Shown here one piece after another: positions 29,598-37,635 of a stretch of 42,550 bases of DNA. The first letter of the stretch is position 1, and every line of letters starts with the position of its first letter. The stretch covers positions 1-42,550 of the IMG/VR virus record IMGVR_UViG_3300015194_000006; one strand, 5' to 3'. Below the pieces are notes generated by a model. The model made no database searches. It saw only the letters and a list, made by a program, of their open reading frames with translations, and had not been told where the DNA came from. The translations under genes and the position numbers were made by a program. This stretch comes from a virus.

Positions 29598-29974
29598 TGC
29601 GCCATACCCGCGACCTCAAGGCCATGCGTCACGACGGGCTGCGTCCTGGCGGATGGGTCTACCTCGAATGCCAGTTCGACACCCCGGAATGGCTCAAGTG
29701 GGCGTCCACCGATCCCGGCAATCCGCGCATCGTCATCGAAGCGACCGACCCCATCGAGCGCCTCGACCTTCGCTTCCTCACCCGCTGCCGTGTCTCCATC
29801 GACGGCGGGAACGAGGCCAGGGTGCGAGCCCTCTTCGCAGCCTGCCAGGACCATGGCGCCGAGCGCGTCCTGGCCCACATCCACCGTCCGAACGCCCACG
29901 GGGGCTTCGACCTCATCCACATCCTCGACACCGCCCACGTCATGACGTGGAGCATGGAGACCGCCAGTGTCTGA
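29594..29974 (+). CDS. Hypothetical protein between initiator and helicase
   Basis: A 126-residue protein from ATG 29594 (ATGA overlap; ATG 29597 is the next codon pair and also possible). The sequence has an N-terminal MRHTRDLKAMRHDGLRPGGW, a beta-rich middle (WVYLECQFDTPEWLKWAS, PRIVIEATDP) and HIHRPNAHGGFDLIHILDTA. It overlaps the helicase start by eight bases. No known motif; a replication accessory role is inferred from its location. Confidence 0.65.
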   Translation: MMRHTRDLKAMRHDGLRPGGWVYLECQFDTPEWLKWASTDPGNPRIVIEATDPIERLDLRFLTRCRVSIDGGNEARVRALFAACQDHGAERVLAHIHRPNAHGGFDLIHILDTAHVMTWSMETASV

Positions 29975-30911
29975 AATCATTCGGGAGTCGGACTTCGACT
30001 ACGCCACCTACGAGCGGCAGACCGAAGCCTCCGTCAAGGTCCGCCCGGCTTCGGCCTGGCGCGACGACCTCATCGCCGAGTTCGCGGTGCAGGAGGGCGG
30101 CAAGAGCCCCCACCCGACGATCACGAGCCTGCGCAAGCTGGAGGGTCGCATCGACTTCCTTCCCGGCGAAATCACCGTGTGGGCCGGCTACTCGGGGCAC
30201 CGGAAGTCCATGCTGATGGGCCAGGTCGTGCTCGACCTCATCGACCAGAAGCGCCGCACCCTCGTCGCGTCGTTCGAGATGATGCCGGCCCGGACGCTCG
30301 CCCGGATGGCGCGGCAGGCCAGCGGCCACCGCTTCCCCACCCCCGCATGGCTGGAGCGCTTCGGGCACTGGACGGACGGCAGGCTGTGGGTCTTCGACCA
30401 CATGGGCCGGCTGTCGCCCTCGATGATGCTGGCGGTCTGCCGGTACTTCGCCGAAGAGAAGAAGGGCCAACACATCGTCATCGACTCCATGATGATGGTC
30501 TGCGCCTCCGAGGAATCGATGGACGAACAGAAGCAGTTCGCCACGGACCTCGTCCGCATCGCGCAGGAGACGGGCCTGCACCTTCACCTCGTTGCCCACT
30601 GCCGCAAGCCGCAGGCCGGGGACGAGAAGGCGCCCACGAAGTACGACGTGCGCGGGTCCGCCGCCATCACGGACCAGGCGCACAACGTCATCACCGTGTG
30701 GGCGAACAAGGGCAAGGCGGACAAGCTCCCGAAGGCACAGGCGAACGACGTGCTCGCGCTCCAGGCTCAGCCGGACGCCGTGGTGAGCGTCGAGAAGCAG
30801 CGCAGCGGCTCCTACGAGGGCAAGGTGCAGCTCTGGTTCGATGAGCGCTCCCTGCGGTTCATGGACGACCGCACCGAGCGCGTCGAGCCCTATGCGGGGG
30901 TGTTCGCGTGA
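29967..30911 (+). CDS. RecA-fold replicative helicase/ATPase (DnaB-like)
   Basis: A 314-residue single-domain ATPase from GTG 29967. Walker A region is VWAGYSGHRKSMLMGQ (residues 71-86); the last P-loop glycine is Arg (GYSGHRKS, 74-81). Motif 1a follows (TLVASFEMMPARTLARM), Walker B is HIVIDSMMMV, then HLVAHCRKP and TKYDVRGSAAITDQAHNVI as motifs 3-4, ending with a strand-rich region with an arginine-finger-like KQRSGSYEGK. This is the DnaB/gp4 helicase core without primase or N-terminal DnaB domain. It should unwind DNA after loading by the initiator. It overlaps the downstream gene by GTGA. Confidence 0.85.
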   Translation: MSEIIRESDFDYATYERQTEASVKVRPASAWRDDLIAEFAVQEGGKSPHPTITSLRKLEGRIDFLPGEITVWAGYSGHRKSMLMGQVVLDLIDQKRRTLVASFEMMPARTLARMARQASGHRFPTPAWLERFGHWTDGRLWVFDHMGRLSPSMMLAVCRYFAEEKKGQHIVIDSMMMVCASEESMDEQKQFATDLVRIAQETGLHLHLVAHCRKPQAGDEKAPTKYDVRGSAAITDQAHNVITVWANKGKADKLPKAQANDVLALQAQPDAVVSVEKQRSGSYEGKVQLWFDERSLRFMDDRTERVEPYAGVFA

Positions 30912-31441
30912 AGAAGCCCAAGCGCCCGATGCCGCACCTTCAACGCAAGTGGGACATGGACTACCTCCGCGCCCGCTGCACCGAGGAAGGGGAATGCCTG
31001 CTGTGGGACGGCGCCCTCAACTCCGCAGGGCACCCCACGGCCAGCATCGCCGGCAAGGCGACCCTCGTCCGCCGCTTCGCCTACGCCTCGATCTACGGCA
31101 AGCAGCTCCCGCCCGGCCGGCGCCTCGTCTCCCTGTGCGGCAACCCCCGGTGCTGCGCCGAGAACTGCCTTCGCTCCAAGACCGTCAGCGAAGTCCTGAA
31201 GCTGGCCTACGCCGTCTGGAAGCGCAACGACCCGGGCTACACGCAGGCGATGCAACGGCGGTGCGCCCCCATCGCCAAGCTCTCGCTCGCCAAGGCCGAG
31301 GCCATCCGCGCATCCGGCAAGCGATACCAGGATGTCGCCGCCGAAGAGGGCATCAGCCTGGAGTGCGCCCGCCGCGTGATTCTCGGCACGGCCTGGCGGT
31401 CGTCCACCGTCAACTCGTCCGTCTTCAACTATCGCCCATGA
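30908..31441 (+). CDS. Degenerate HNH_3-like domain with C-terminal helix-turn-helix
   Basis: A 177-residue protein from GTG 30908. Residues about 20-90 follow the HNH_3/homing-endonuclease layout (CLLWDGALNSAGHPTASIAG, LVRRFAYASIYGKQLPPG, VSLCGNPRCCAENCLRS), but where active members read CHHC...NP..C...H, this reads VSLCGNPRCC...NCL: the zinc-type cysteines remain and the catalytic histidines are gone. A C-terminal HTH follows (KLSLAKAEAIRASGKRYQDV, AAEEGISLECARRVI), as in many phage HNH proteins. Probably a DNA-binding protein that lost its nuclease activity. Confidence 0.7.
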   Translation: MKKPKRPMPHLQRKWDMDYLRARCTEEGECLLWDGALNSAGHPTASIAGKATLVRRFAYASIYGKQLPPGRRLVSLCGNPRCCAENCLRSKTVSEVLKLAYAVWKRNDPGYTQAMQRRCAPIAKLSLAKAEAIRASGKRYQDVAAEEGISLECARRVILGTAWRSSTVNSSVFNYRP

Positions 31442-31695
31442 GCCCCATGAAGCACGTTGCCCCCGAGATCATCGCCGCTCTCATGGAGCAGCCCCGCACC
31501 GAAAGCCAGCTCCGGGAATACACCGGATTCGCTCAGGACACGGTCATCTCGCACTTGCGCGAATTCCACGCAAGGGGCGTGATCCACCGAGCCGGCCTGT
31601 CCAGCCTCACCGAAGACGGCAAGAAGAGGCATGGACGCGCCGCCGTCGTGTGGGCGCTCCAGAGCAAGCCGTTCAACGCCCCAGACGCCGTTTAA
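31438..31695 (+). CDS. Winged-helix DNA-binding protein
   Basis: An 85-residue protein from ATG 31438 overlapping the upstream stop (ATGA); a second ATG at 31447 is also possible. PEIIAALMEQPRTESQLREY, TGFAQDTVISHLREFHARGV then IHRAGLSSLTEDGKKRHGRA forms a compact winged helix of the ArsR/MarR size. It sits between the replication and late genes, where a late-gene regulator is expected, but no Q-like motif is present. Regulatory role inferred. Confidence 0.7.
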   Translation: MSPMKHVAPEIIAALMEQPRTESQLREYTGFAQDTVISHLREFHARGVIHRAGLSSLTEDGKKRHGRAAVVWALQSKPFNAPDAV

Positions 31696-31708
31696 CCGGA
31701 GCCCTGCC

Positions 31709-31921
31709 ATGCGACCTTTCGATCCGTACCGCCAAGCGCAATCCGCCCACGCCGCAACCGAGCCCCCGGCCCGCAAGTGGATCGGCAAGGCCCGTGCCCT
31801 GCTGAGCCCAAGCGCGTGGACGGACGAGGTTCTGCTGGCGGTGATGGTGCTGGCGTACCTGCTGGTGCTGTTCGCGGTCGCCGAGCTGGCTCCGTTCATC
31901 GCGCAGGGGTTGCCGCTGTGA
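31709..31921 (+). CDS. Small membrane protein
   Basis: A 70-residue protein from ATG 31709 with GGAG about 9 bases upstream. A polar Pro-rich N-terminus leads into one strongly hydrophobic helix at about 43-66 (EVLLAVMVLAYLLVLFAVAE). It overlaps the RusA-like gene by GTGA. Function unknown; single-pass inner-membrane location is predicted. Confidence 0.65.
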   Translation: MRPFDPYRQAQSAHAATEPPARKWIGKARALLSPSAWTDEVLLAVMVLAYLLVLFAVAELAPFIAQGLPL

Positions 31922-32376
31922 TCCTGATCCCCGTCCGCACGGTCGCCGGCCTGAACGCCAGGGAGCACCACTACGCCCGCGCTCGCAGGGTCAAGGCCGA
32001 GCGTGACGCTACCGGCTGGGCGCTCAAGGGCCGGCCTATCCCGGCGACACCCTGCTCTGTGCTGCTGGTGAGGGTCAGCCCCGCCCACGTTGCCCCGGAT
32101 GACGATTCCGTCGTGGGGGCTCTCAAGGGCGTACGTGATGCCGTGGCCGACTGGCTGGGCGTCAACGACCGCGACCGCGCCACCGTCCGGTACGCCTACG
32201 CGCACGAGAAAGGCCCCTGGGGCGTCCGCATCGAGTTCGGCCCCCACTGCGAGGGATGCGCCCTGGCCGAGCGCGACGACCCCTGCATGTACGTCGCCAA
32301 CTGCCCCGCGTGCCGTGCTCGGATGCTCGCCGACCTCTCCACCGACAACCGCGTGCGGGAGGCGAACGGCGCATGA
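31918..32376 (+). CDS. RusA-like Holliday-junction resolvase fold with added zinc knuckle
   Basis: A 152-residue protein from GTG 31918. SVLLVRVSPAHVAPDDDSVV then GALKGVRDAVADWLGVNDRD matches the RusA core: acidic D61-D63, D74 and D84-D86 in the positions where RusA family members keep their metal-binding Asp residues, followed by beta strands (VRYAYAHEKGPWGVRIEF). After this comes a short zinc-finger-like extension with C111, C114, C123, C129 and C132, not part of standard RusA (120 residues). It likely resolves branched replication or recombination intermediates before packaging. Confidence 0.72.
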   Translation: MILIPVRTVAGLNAREHHYARARRVKAERDATGWALKGRPIPATPCSVLLVRVSPAHVAPDDDSVVGALKGVRDAVADWLGVNDRDRATVRYAYAHEKGPWGVRIEFGPHCEGCALAERDDPCMYVANCPACRARMLADLSTDNRVREANGA

Positions 32377-32618
32377 ACTGCGAGCGCGGCGACCTGGCAA
32401 TGATCGTGGACCGGGGCCTCATGTCTCACCACGCCGCCGGAATGATCGTCCGCGTCCTTGAGTGGACAACGAACAACGGCCAAAGCGGGTGGCGGCTCGA
32501 TGCCATGTACCACGCACCGAACGGCCACCAGTTCAACTTCGCCGTCGACCGCGTCCTCACCCCCATCCGCTACCGCTCCGGGGTTGACCAAATGGTCGCA
32601 CGCATGAGGTCTCGATGA
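32373..32618 (+). CDS. Small conserved phage protein
   Basis: An 81-residue protein from ATG 32373 (ATGA overlap). It opens CERGDLAMIVDRG, continues GMIVRVLEWTTNN and ends with FAVDRVLTPIRY, a beta-barrel-like pattern (CxxGDLAxIV...G..VxV...DxxLxPI) frequently found in phage genomes upstream of terminase genes. It lacks catalytic residues. Function unknown. Confidence 0.7.
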   Translation: MNCERGDLAMIVDRGLMSHHAAGMIVRVLEWTTNNGQSGWRLDAMYHAPNGHQFNFAVDRVLTPIRYRSGVDQMVARMRSR

Positions 32619-32833
32619 CTAAGCAATCACGCTTCTCGACGTTCGGTCGTCCCGTGACCACCTGCCAAGGGGCACGGTGCGCGTTAACAAGGATTCGCAA
32701 GCACATCTCTGACGCCGAGACGATTCCCTGGCCCGAGTTGGCCGACAGCTTCAAGCAGGACGAAGCCGCCCTCCTGGCCCTGATGCGCGAACAGGGTTGG
32801 GCGTTGGGCAAGAAGCAAGGAGGCATCACATGA
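32615..32833 (+). CDS. Hypothetical protein before terminase
   Basis: A 72-residue protein from ATG 32615 (ATGA overlap). Basic N-terminus (TKQSRFSTFGRPVTTCQGAR), a central TRIRKHISDAETIPWPELA and a helical, Lys-rich end (ALLALMREQGWALGKKQGG). It could be a small DNA-binding protein. Nothing specific recognised. Confidence 0.6.
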   Translation: MTKQSRFSTFGRPVTTCQGARCALTRIRKHISDAETIPWPELADSFKQDEAALLALMREQGWALGKKQGGIT

Positions 32834-33126
32834 GCGCCAACGACAAAGTGCCGAGCAAAAGCCGTGCCAAGCGCCCGCAGCCGAAAGGAGGAAGCCGCAA
32901 GGGCATCCCCAACAAGGTACCGGCAGAGGTGAAGACGATGGTGCTCCAGGCACTGAGCGAGGCAGGCGGCGTCGAGTACCTGCTGGAGCGGGCCAAAGAC
33001 CCCCGGACGCAAGCGGCATTCATGACGCTGGTGGGCAAGGTCATCCCGACGCAGATCACCGGAGAGGGCGGCGGGCCGGTCCAGACGTTCACCCGCATCG
33101 AACTGGTGGGGGTCGCGCCTAGGTGA
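32830..33126 (+). CDS. Putative terminase small subunit-like protein
   Basis: A 98-residue protein from ATG 32830 with AAGGAGG shortly upstream. The N-terminus is very basic (KPSKSRAKRPQPKGGSRKGI-type, with a KGIPNK motif), then a helix (EVKTMVLQALSEAGGVEYLL) and AFMTLVGKVIPTQITGEGGG. Proteins of this pattern (GGxRKGxPNK...P.Q..G) often directly precede terminase large subunits and act as or replace small terminase subunits. It overlaps the large subunit gene by GTGA. Confidence 0.7.
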   Translation: MSANDKVPSKSRAKRPQPKGGSRKGIPNKVPAEVKTMVLQALSEAGGVEYLLERAKDPRTQAAFMTLVGKVIPTQITGEGGGPVQTFTRIELVGVAPR

Positions 33127-34418
33127 CTGCCGTCCAAGTGCTGATCCCGGAGAAGCTGCGCCCCGTCTTCGAGGGCGTGGCTGACGTCCGTGGGGCCTAC
33201 GGGGGCCGAGGGTCAGCCAAGACGCGCACGTTCGCCAAGATGTCGGCGGTGCGCTCGGTGATGTGGAGCGAGGCCGGGCGCGAGGGGATCATCCTGTGCG
33301 GGCGGCAGTACATGAACAGCCTGGACGAGTCCTCAATGGAGGAAGTCAAGGCCGCGATCCGCTCTGAGCCATGGTTGAACGAGCGCTTCGAGATTGGTGA
33401 GAAGTTCATCCGCGCCCGCAACGGGCGCATCTCGTACAAGTTCACCGGCCTGGACCGCAACGTCGATAGCGTCAAGTCCAAGGCCCGCATCCTCCTGTGC
33501 TGGATCGATGAAGCCGACCCGGTGAGCGAGGAAGCCTGGTCCAAGCTCATCCCCACGCTTCGAGAGGAAGACTCCGAGCTGTGGGTGACATGGAACCCTG
33601 AGCGTAAGAACAGTGCCACGCACAAGCGCTTTCGTGAGACGAAGGACGCGCGCACCAAGGTCGCGGAGTGCAACTGGCGCGACAACCCATGGTTCCCCGA
33701 CATCCTCGACCGGGTCCGCCTGAAGGACAAGGCCGAGCGCCCGGACAGCTACGACCACATTTGGGAGGGCGGGTTCAAGACGGCTGTTGCCGGGGCCTAC
33801 TACGCCGCGCACTTGCTGGAGGCCAAAGCCTCGGGGCGAATCGGGCGTGTGGCCGCTGACCCGCTCATGACGCTGCGAGCGTTCGTGGACATCGGCGGAA
33901 CCGGAGCCCGGGCGGATGCGTTCGCCATGTGGATCGGCCAATACATCGGGCGTGAGATTCGCGTCCTCGACTACTACGAGGCGGTGGGCCAGCCGCTCGC
34001 CACGCACCTTGTGTGGATGCGCTCGCGGGGCTACTCGCCCGAGCGATGCCAGATATGGCTCCCGCACGACGGGGCCACGCACGACAAGGTTTTCGATGTC
34101 TCCTACGAGTCCGCGCTGGAAGAGGCGGGCTACAGCGTGACCGTCGTCCCGAACCAGGGCAAGGGCGCTGCGGCAGCTCGGATCGAGGCCGGACGCCGCC
34201 TGTTCCCTTCCATGTGGTTCAACGACGAGACCACGCAGGCCGGGCGTGATGCGCTGGGGTGGTACCACGAGAAGCGCGACGAGGAGCGGGGCATCGGGCT
34301 CGGGCCTGAACACGACTGGGCCAGCCACGGGGCGGATGCGTTCGGGCTCATGGCGGTGGCCTACGAAGAACCGAAGAAGCATCAGCCGCTGAAGATCAAT
34401 CGTTCGTTTGTGAGGTGA
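33123..34418 (+). CDS. terL: Terminase large subunit (PBSX/Terminase_3 type)
   Basis: A 431-residue protein from GTG 33123. Walker A is GGRGSAKT (residues 27-34), Walker B ILLCWIDEAD, and the coupling motif lies in ELWVTWNPE. The RNase H-like nuclease domain has acidic residues in RAFVDIGGTGARADAFAMWI, IWLPHDGATHDKVFD and EHDWASHGADAFGL. This ATP-driven motor fills the procapsid through the portal; the circularly permuted genome fits headful packaging. It starts the packaging-head gene block. Confidence 0.92.
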   Translation: MTAVQVLIPEKLRPVFEGVADVRGAYGGRGSAKTRTFAKMSAVRSVMWSEAGREGIILCGRQYMNSLDESSMEEVKAAIRSEPWLNERFEIGEKFIRARNGRISYKFTGLDRNVDSVKSKARILLCWIDEADPVSEEAWSKLIPTLREEDSELWVTWNPERKNSATHKRFRETKDARTKVAECNWRDNPWFPDILDRVRLKDKAERPDSYDHIWEGGFKTAVAGAYYAAHLLEAKASGRIGRVAADPLMTLRAFVDIGGTGARADAFAMWIGQYIGREIRVLDYYEAVGQPLATHLVWMRSRGYSPERCQIWLPHDGATHDKVFDVSYESALEEAGYSVTVVPNQGKGAAAARIEAGRRLFPSMWFNDETTQAGRDALGWYHEKRDEERGIGLGPEHDWASHGADAFGLMAVAYEEPKKHQPLKINRSFVR

Positions 34419-34422
34419 CGTG

Positions 34423-34596
34423 ATGAGTAAGGTTTGGGGCTGGATTGCTGACGTGACATTTCGGATAAGCAGGCGCGCCCGGGTGCGCCAGTTCGCCAAA
34501 GAGTCGTCGATATGGGCCTACAAAGTCCCCGGACCAGGCAAGCCGTTGACCGATGAGGAGGCCGTGGCATGGTTCAACAGGGACATGCAGAAATGA
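34423..34596 (+). CDS. Small hypothetical protein after terL
   Basis: A 57-residue ORF from ATG 34423, starting four bases after the terL stop and ending in an ATGA overlap with the next gene. Sequence SKVWGWIADVTFRISRRARV followed by FAKESSIWAYKV and PGKPLTDEEAVAWFNRDMQK. GAGGTGACGTG upstream provides a weak ribosome site. Its tight packing argues that it is real; function unknown. Confidence 0.65.
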   Translation: MSKVWGWIADVTFRISRRARVRQFAKESSIWAYKVPGPGKPLTDEEAVAWFNRDMQK

Positions 34597-34817
34597 GTGC
34601 CAAGCACGACGAGCGCATGGGGCAGCTCATGACGCTACACAAGGAAGACCTGGCCCGCATGGTGGCGGCGCTGGAGCACCAGGCCGGCGTGCTGGAGGCG
34701 CGTATCGCCGAGGTTCACGCCCAGCGCCCGCAACCGGAGAAGCCCAAGCGGGCCACCGTGACGCCGCCCGTGCGTGTCGTGCCCCGCGAGTTCGCCATGA
34801 CCCCGAGGAAGAAATGA
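34593..34817 (+). CDS. Small coiled-coil protein
   Basis: A 74-residue protein from ATG 34593 (ATGA overlaps at both ends). Residues about 8-45 form a coiled coil (QLMTLHKEDLARMVAALEHQ, AGVLEARIAEVHAQR); the C-terminus is Pro/Lys-rich and basic. It may be a minor assembly or DNA-associated protein of the head genes. Nothing more specific seen. Confidence 0.6.
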   Translation: MSAKHDERMGQLMTLHKEDLARMVAALEHQAGVLEARIAEVHAQRPQPEKPKRATVTPPVRVVPREFAMTPRKK

Positions 34818-35047
34818 CCATCGATGACCTTCTCGCCGAGGCTGCGCCGCTGCGCCTGCTCGACCCGGAAGACCCTGCCGCCGCCCGCCTGGGTGAGCTG
34901 GTGGACGAGATCAACCGCCTGCGCGCCGAGGAAGAACGAGCCGCCCTGTCCGTGGCCTACCAAGACCCGCCGCCTGCTGTGGTGGAAGGGGCCGACGCCG
35001 AACCCATCAAACGCAAGCCGGGCCGACCCCGCAAGGATCAAGCATGA
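34814..35047 (+). CDS. Small acidic/helical protein before portal
   Basis: A 77-residue protein from ATG 34814 (ATGA overlaps at both ends). An N-terminal helix with LLAEAAPLRLLDPEDPAAAR, a charged coil (LVDEINRLRAEEERAALSVA) and a basic tail with KRKPGRPRKD, an AT-hook-like GRP core that may touch DNA. Function unknown; positioned between terminase and portal. Confidence 0.6.
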   Translation: MTIDDLLAEAAPLRLLDPEDPAAARLGELVDEINRLRAEEERAALSVAYQDPPPAVVEGADAEPIKRKPGRPRKDQA

Positions 35048-37335
35048 ACGACATGACCCTCCCGGCTGACGTCAGCCACGCGCCGGGGCAGTCCTCCGAG
35101 ATGGACGACGACGCGATCAACGCCTTCATCAAGCAGCGCGAGGCCATCGCCGACCGCCCGGAAGTCTCCGCCGAGCAGGCCAAGGCCGTCGACTACTACC
35201 TGCGCCGCCCGTTCGGAAACGAGGAAGAGGGCCGCTCTCAGGTCATCTCGTCGGACGTCTGGGATGTGGTGGAAGGCCTGGCTCCGATCATCCTGGAGCC
35301 GTTCGTGTCGTCGTCCGACATCGTGCAGTTCGACGCCACCGGCCCGGAGGATGAGGACGCGGCCAAGCAGGAGTCCGACTTCGTCAACTTCGTCGTGACA
35401 CAGCGCAACGACGCGTTCATCCAGTTCCTCGCCTTCGCGAAGGCGGGCCTGCTGCTCAAGAACGGCATCGTGAAGTGGTGGTGGGACGAGACGCACAAGA
35501 CGACGCTGGAGACGTATCGGGGCATCACGGGCGACATCCTGGCCGCGATGATGCAGGACTCGGAGGTGGAGATCGTCGGGCTCACGAAGAACGAGCCGAC
35601 CGAGGCTGCGCAGCTCCCGCCTCCGCAAGACCAGCCCCCGCAAGGCGGGATGCCGCCGCAGGGTGCCATGCCGCCCCCAGGGATACAGCCGCAGGGTATG
35701 CAGCCTCCCGCCCCCCCTGAGCCGACGTACGACGTCCGCATCCGCACGCGCAAGAAGGACGGCTACGCTCGCTATGAGGTGGTCCCGCCCGAGGAAATCC
35801 TGGTGATCGGGCGCGACCCCAACATCCAGAAGGCATCGTTCGTCCAGCACCGAACCCGGATGACCCTCTCCAACCTGCGGGAGATGGGCTACGACGTCGA
35901 GGACGACATCAATGACGGTGGCGACGGGGATGTGACCAACTCCGACGTCTACACCGCCCGCCGGCGCGATCAGAACAACCTCTATCGCGACATCGACGAC
36001 CAGGGCAGCGGCGACCCGGCACTCCGGGAAGTCTGGTACCGCGAGACGTACTGCCGGCTGGATGTGGACGGCGACGGGATCGCAGAGCTGCGCAAGATTT
36101 GCCAGGTCGGCAACAACATCCTCGCCAAAGACGAGGCCGAGGAAATCCCGTTCGCTTCCTGGACGCCGTATCAGCAACTCTTCGAGTTCTCGGGGCGATG
36201 CCCGGCTGACGAGGCGACCGAGTTCCAGGACGTCAAGACGACCCTGTGGCGGCAGTCGTTGGACAACCTCTACACGATCAACAACAACCGCGTCTTCGCT
36301 GGCAAGCATGTCAACCTGGACGACCTGCTCGACAACCAGATCGCCGGGGTGGTCCGCATCGACGCGCCGGACGTTCGCGGACAGGTCGCCTCGTTCCCGC
36401 CGCAGCCCCTGGGCCAGATCATCCAGCCGATGATCGAGTACACGGACTCGGCCAAGGAGAACCGTACCGGCTTCACGCGCTACAACCAGGGCACGGACGC
36501 AGAGAGCCTGAACAAGACAGCCACCGGCGTGCGCCTCATCAGCCAGGCCGGCAACAAGCGCACCGGGCTCATCATCCGCTCGTTCGCGGAGCAGGGCGTC
36601 AAGCCGCTCATGCTCGGCATCCACGGGCTCTTGCGCAGGCACGCGACCAAGCAAGAGACGGTGCGCCTTCGCGGCAAGTGGGTGGACATCGACCCGCGCG
36701 AGTGGGAGATGCGCTACGACATGACCGTCAGCGTCGGCCTGGGCACGATGGACAAGCAGATGGAGCTGGGCACGCAGCAGGAAATCCTGAAGATGCAGGC
36801 CGGGCTGGCTCCTGCCGGCTTCGTGACCCCGGAGAACCAGTACAACGCAGCGGCCAAGTTCGTGGAGCTGACAGGCGAGAAGAACGCCGACAAGTACTTC
36901 ACCCACCCGGACAAGATGCCCCCGAAGCAGGCCCCGGACCCGATGCAAGACCCGAAGATCATGCTGGAGATGGCCGGGCACAAGCTCGAAGCCATGAAGG
37001 TGGAGCGGGAGCTGGCGCAGAAGGACCGGCAACTCGACCAGATGGACCGCACGCTGGATCAGGTCGACCAGAAGCAGGGCATCGAGGCGACGAATGCGCA
37101 ACTCGACGCGCTCGCCCGCCAGCACGAACTCCAGCTCAAGACCGAGGCGCATGTCCGCGACCTCCAAGCCCCGCACCCGCAGGCTCTCGCCGCCAACGCG
37201 CAGGCGATGCAGGCCGACCAGCAAGCGCATTCGCAGGGCGTGGACCAGGCGCAACTCGCGCAGAGCCAGCAGCAGATCGACAACCCGCCCGAGCCGGCAC
37301 AACCCGCCCAAGGAAACGCCAATGGACAAGCATGA
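35044..37335 (+). CDS. Portal protein (P22-type)
   Basis: A 763-residue protein, near P22 portal length (725). The N-terminal half contains EQAKAVDYYLRRPFGNEEEG, SQVISSDVWDVVEGLAPIIL, FVNFVVTQRNDAFIQFLAFA and KNGIVKWWWDE; the Pro/Gln/Met-rich stretch at about 190-220 (PPPQDQPPQGGMPPQGAMPP) is a flexible insertion. The clip and stem lie around FASWTPYQQLFEFSGRCPAD and NNNRVFAGKHVNLDDLLDNQ. The last 140 residues are Gln/Ala/Leu-rich helix, the barrel that projects into the capsid. It forms the dodecameric DNA channel. Overlaps the upstream gene by ATGA. Confidence 0.88.
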   Translation: MNDMTLPADVSHAPGQSSEMDDDAINAFIKQREAIADRPEVSAEQAKAVDYYLRRPFGNEEEGRSQVISSDVWDVVEGLAPIILEPFVSSSDIVQFDATGPEDEDAAKQESDFVNFVVTQRNDAFIQFLAFAKAGLLLKNGIVKWWWDETHKTTLETYRGITGDILAAMMQDSEVEIVGLTKNEPTEAAQLPPPQDQPPQGGMPPQGAMPPPGIQPQGMQPPAPPEPTYDVRIRTRKKDGYARYEVVPPEEILVIGRDPNIQKASFVQHRTRMTLSNLREMGYDVEDDINDGGDGDVTNSDVYTARRRDQNNLYRDIDDQGSGDPALREVWYRETYCRLDVDGDGIAELRKICQVGNNILAKDEAEEIPFASWTPYQQLFEFSGRCPADEATEFQDVKTTLWRQSLDNLYTINNNRVFAGKHVNLDDLLDNQIAGVVRIDAPDVRGQVASFPPQPLGQIIQPMIEYTDSAKENRTGFTRYNQGTDAESLNKTATGVRLISQAGNKRTGLIIRSFAEQGVKPLMLGIHGLLRRHATKQETVRLRGKWVDIDPREWEMRYDMTVSVGLGTMDKQMELGTQQEILKMQAGLAPAGFVTPENQYNAAAKFVELTGEKNADKYFTHPDKMPPKQAPDPMQDPKIMLEMAGHKLEAMKVERELAQKDRQLDQMDRTLDQVDQKQGIEATNAQLDALARQHELQLKTEAHVRDLQAPHPQALAANAQAMQADQQAHSQGVDQAQLAQSQQQIDNPPEPAQPAQGNANGQA

Positions 37336-37624
37336 GCAGGCCGTGATGCGCGGTGACGCCGCCGCCCGCATCCTCAACGACCCCGTCTTCCTCGGGTCGT
37401 TCACCGCGATCCGGGACGCCTACTTGCGCGAGTGGGAGGACATGCCCACCAGCGAATCGGAGAGCGCCCGCGACATTCATCGGCGCCTCAAGTGCCTGGC
37501 CGATGTGAAGACCGCGCTTCAAGCGCACATCACTACCGGAAAGATGGCGCAGCGGGAATTGTCGATGCGCGAAAAGATCACGAATAGCGCTAACCGCGCA
37601 GTGCGTACCCTCACCCAACGTTGA
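37322..37624 (+). CDS. Small helical protein overlapping the portal end
   Basis: A 100-residue protein from ATG 37322, with AAGGAAA upstream; its first 14 bases lie inside the portal gene. It is helical throughout (QAVMRGDAAARILNDPVFLG, FTAIRDAYLREWEDM, ARDIHRRLKCLADVKTALQA, HITTGKMAQRELSMREKI). Proteins of this layout occur between portal and scaffold in related podoviruses; they are of unknown function. An assembly role is inferred. Confidence 0.7.
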   Translation: MDKHEQAVMRGDAAARILNDPVFLGSFTAIRDAYLREWEDMPTSESESARDIHRRLKCLADVKTALQAHITTGKMAQRELSMREKITNSANRAVRTLTQR

Positions 37625-37635
37625 CCGGAGTCAAT

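Noticed and set aside
35038-37404. A 788-codon minus-strand frame opposite the portal gene
   Set aside because: Antisense shadow of a confident portal gene; composition (Leu/Arg/Val/His) is typical of such shadows here.
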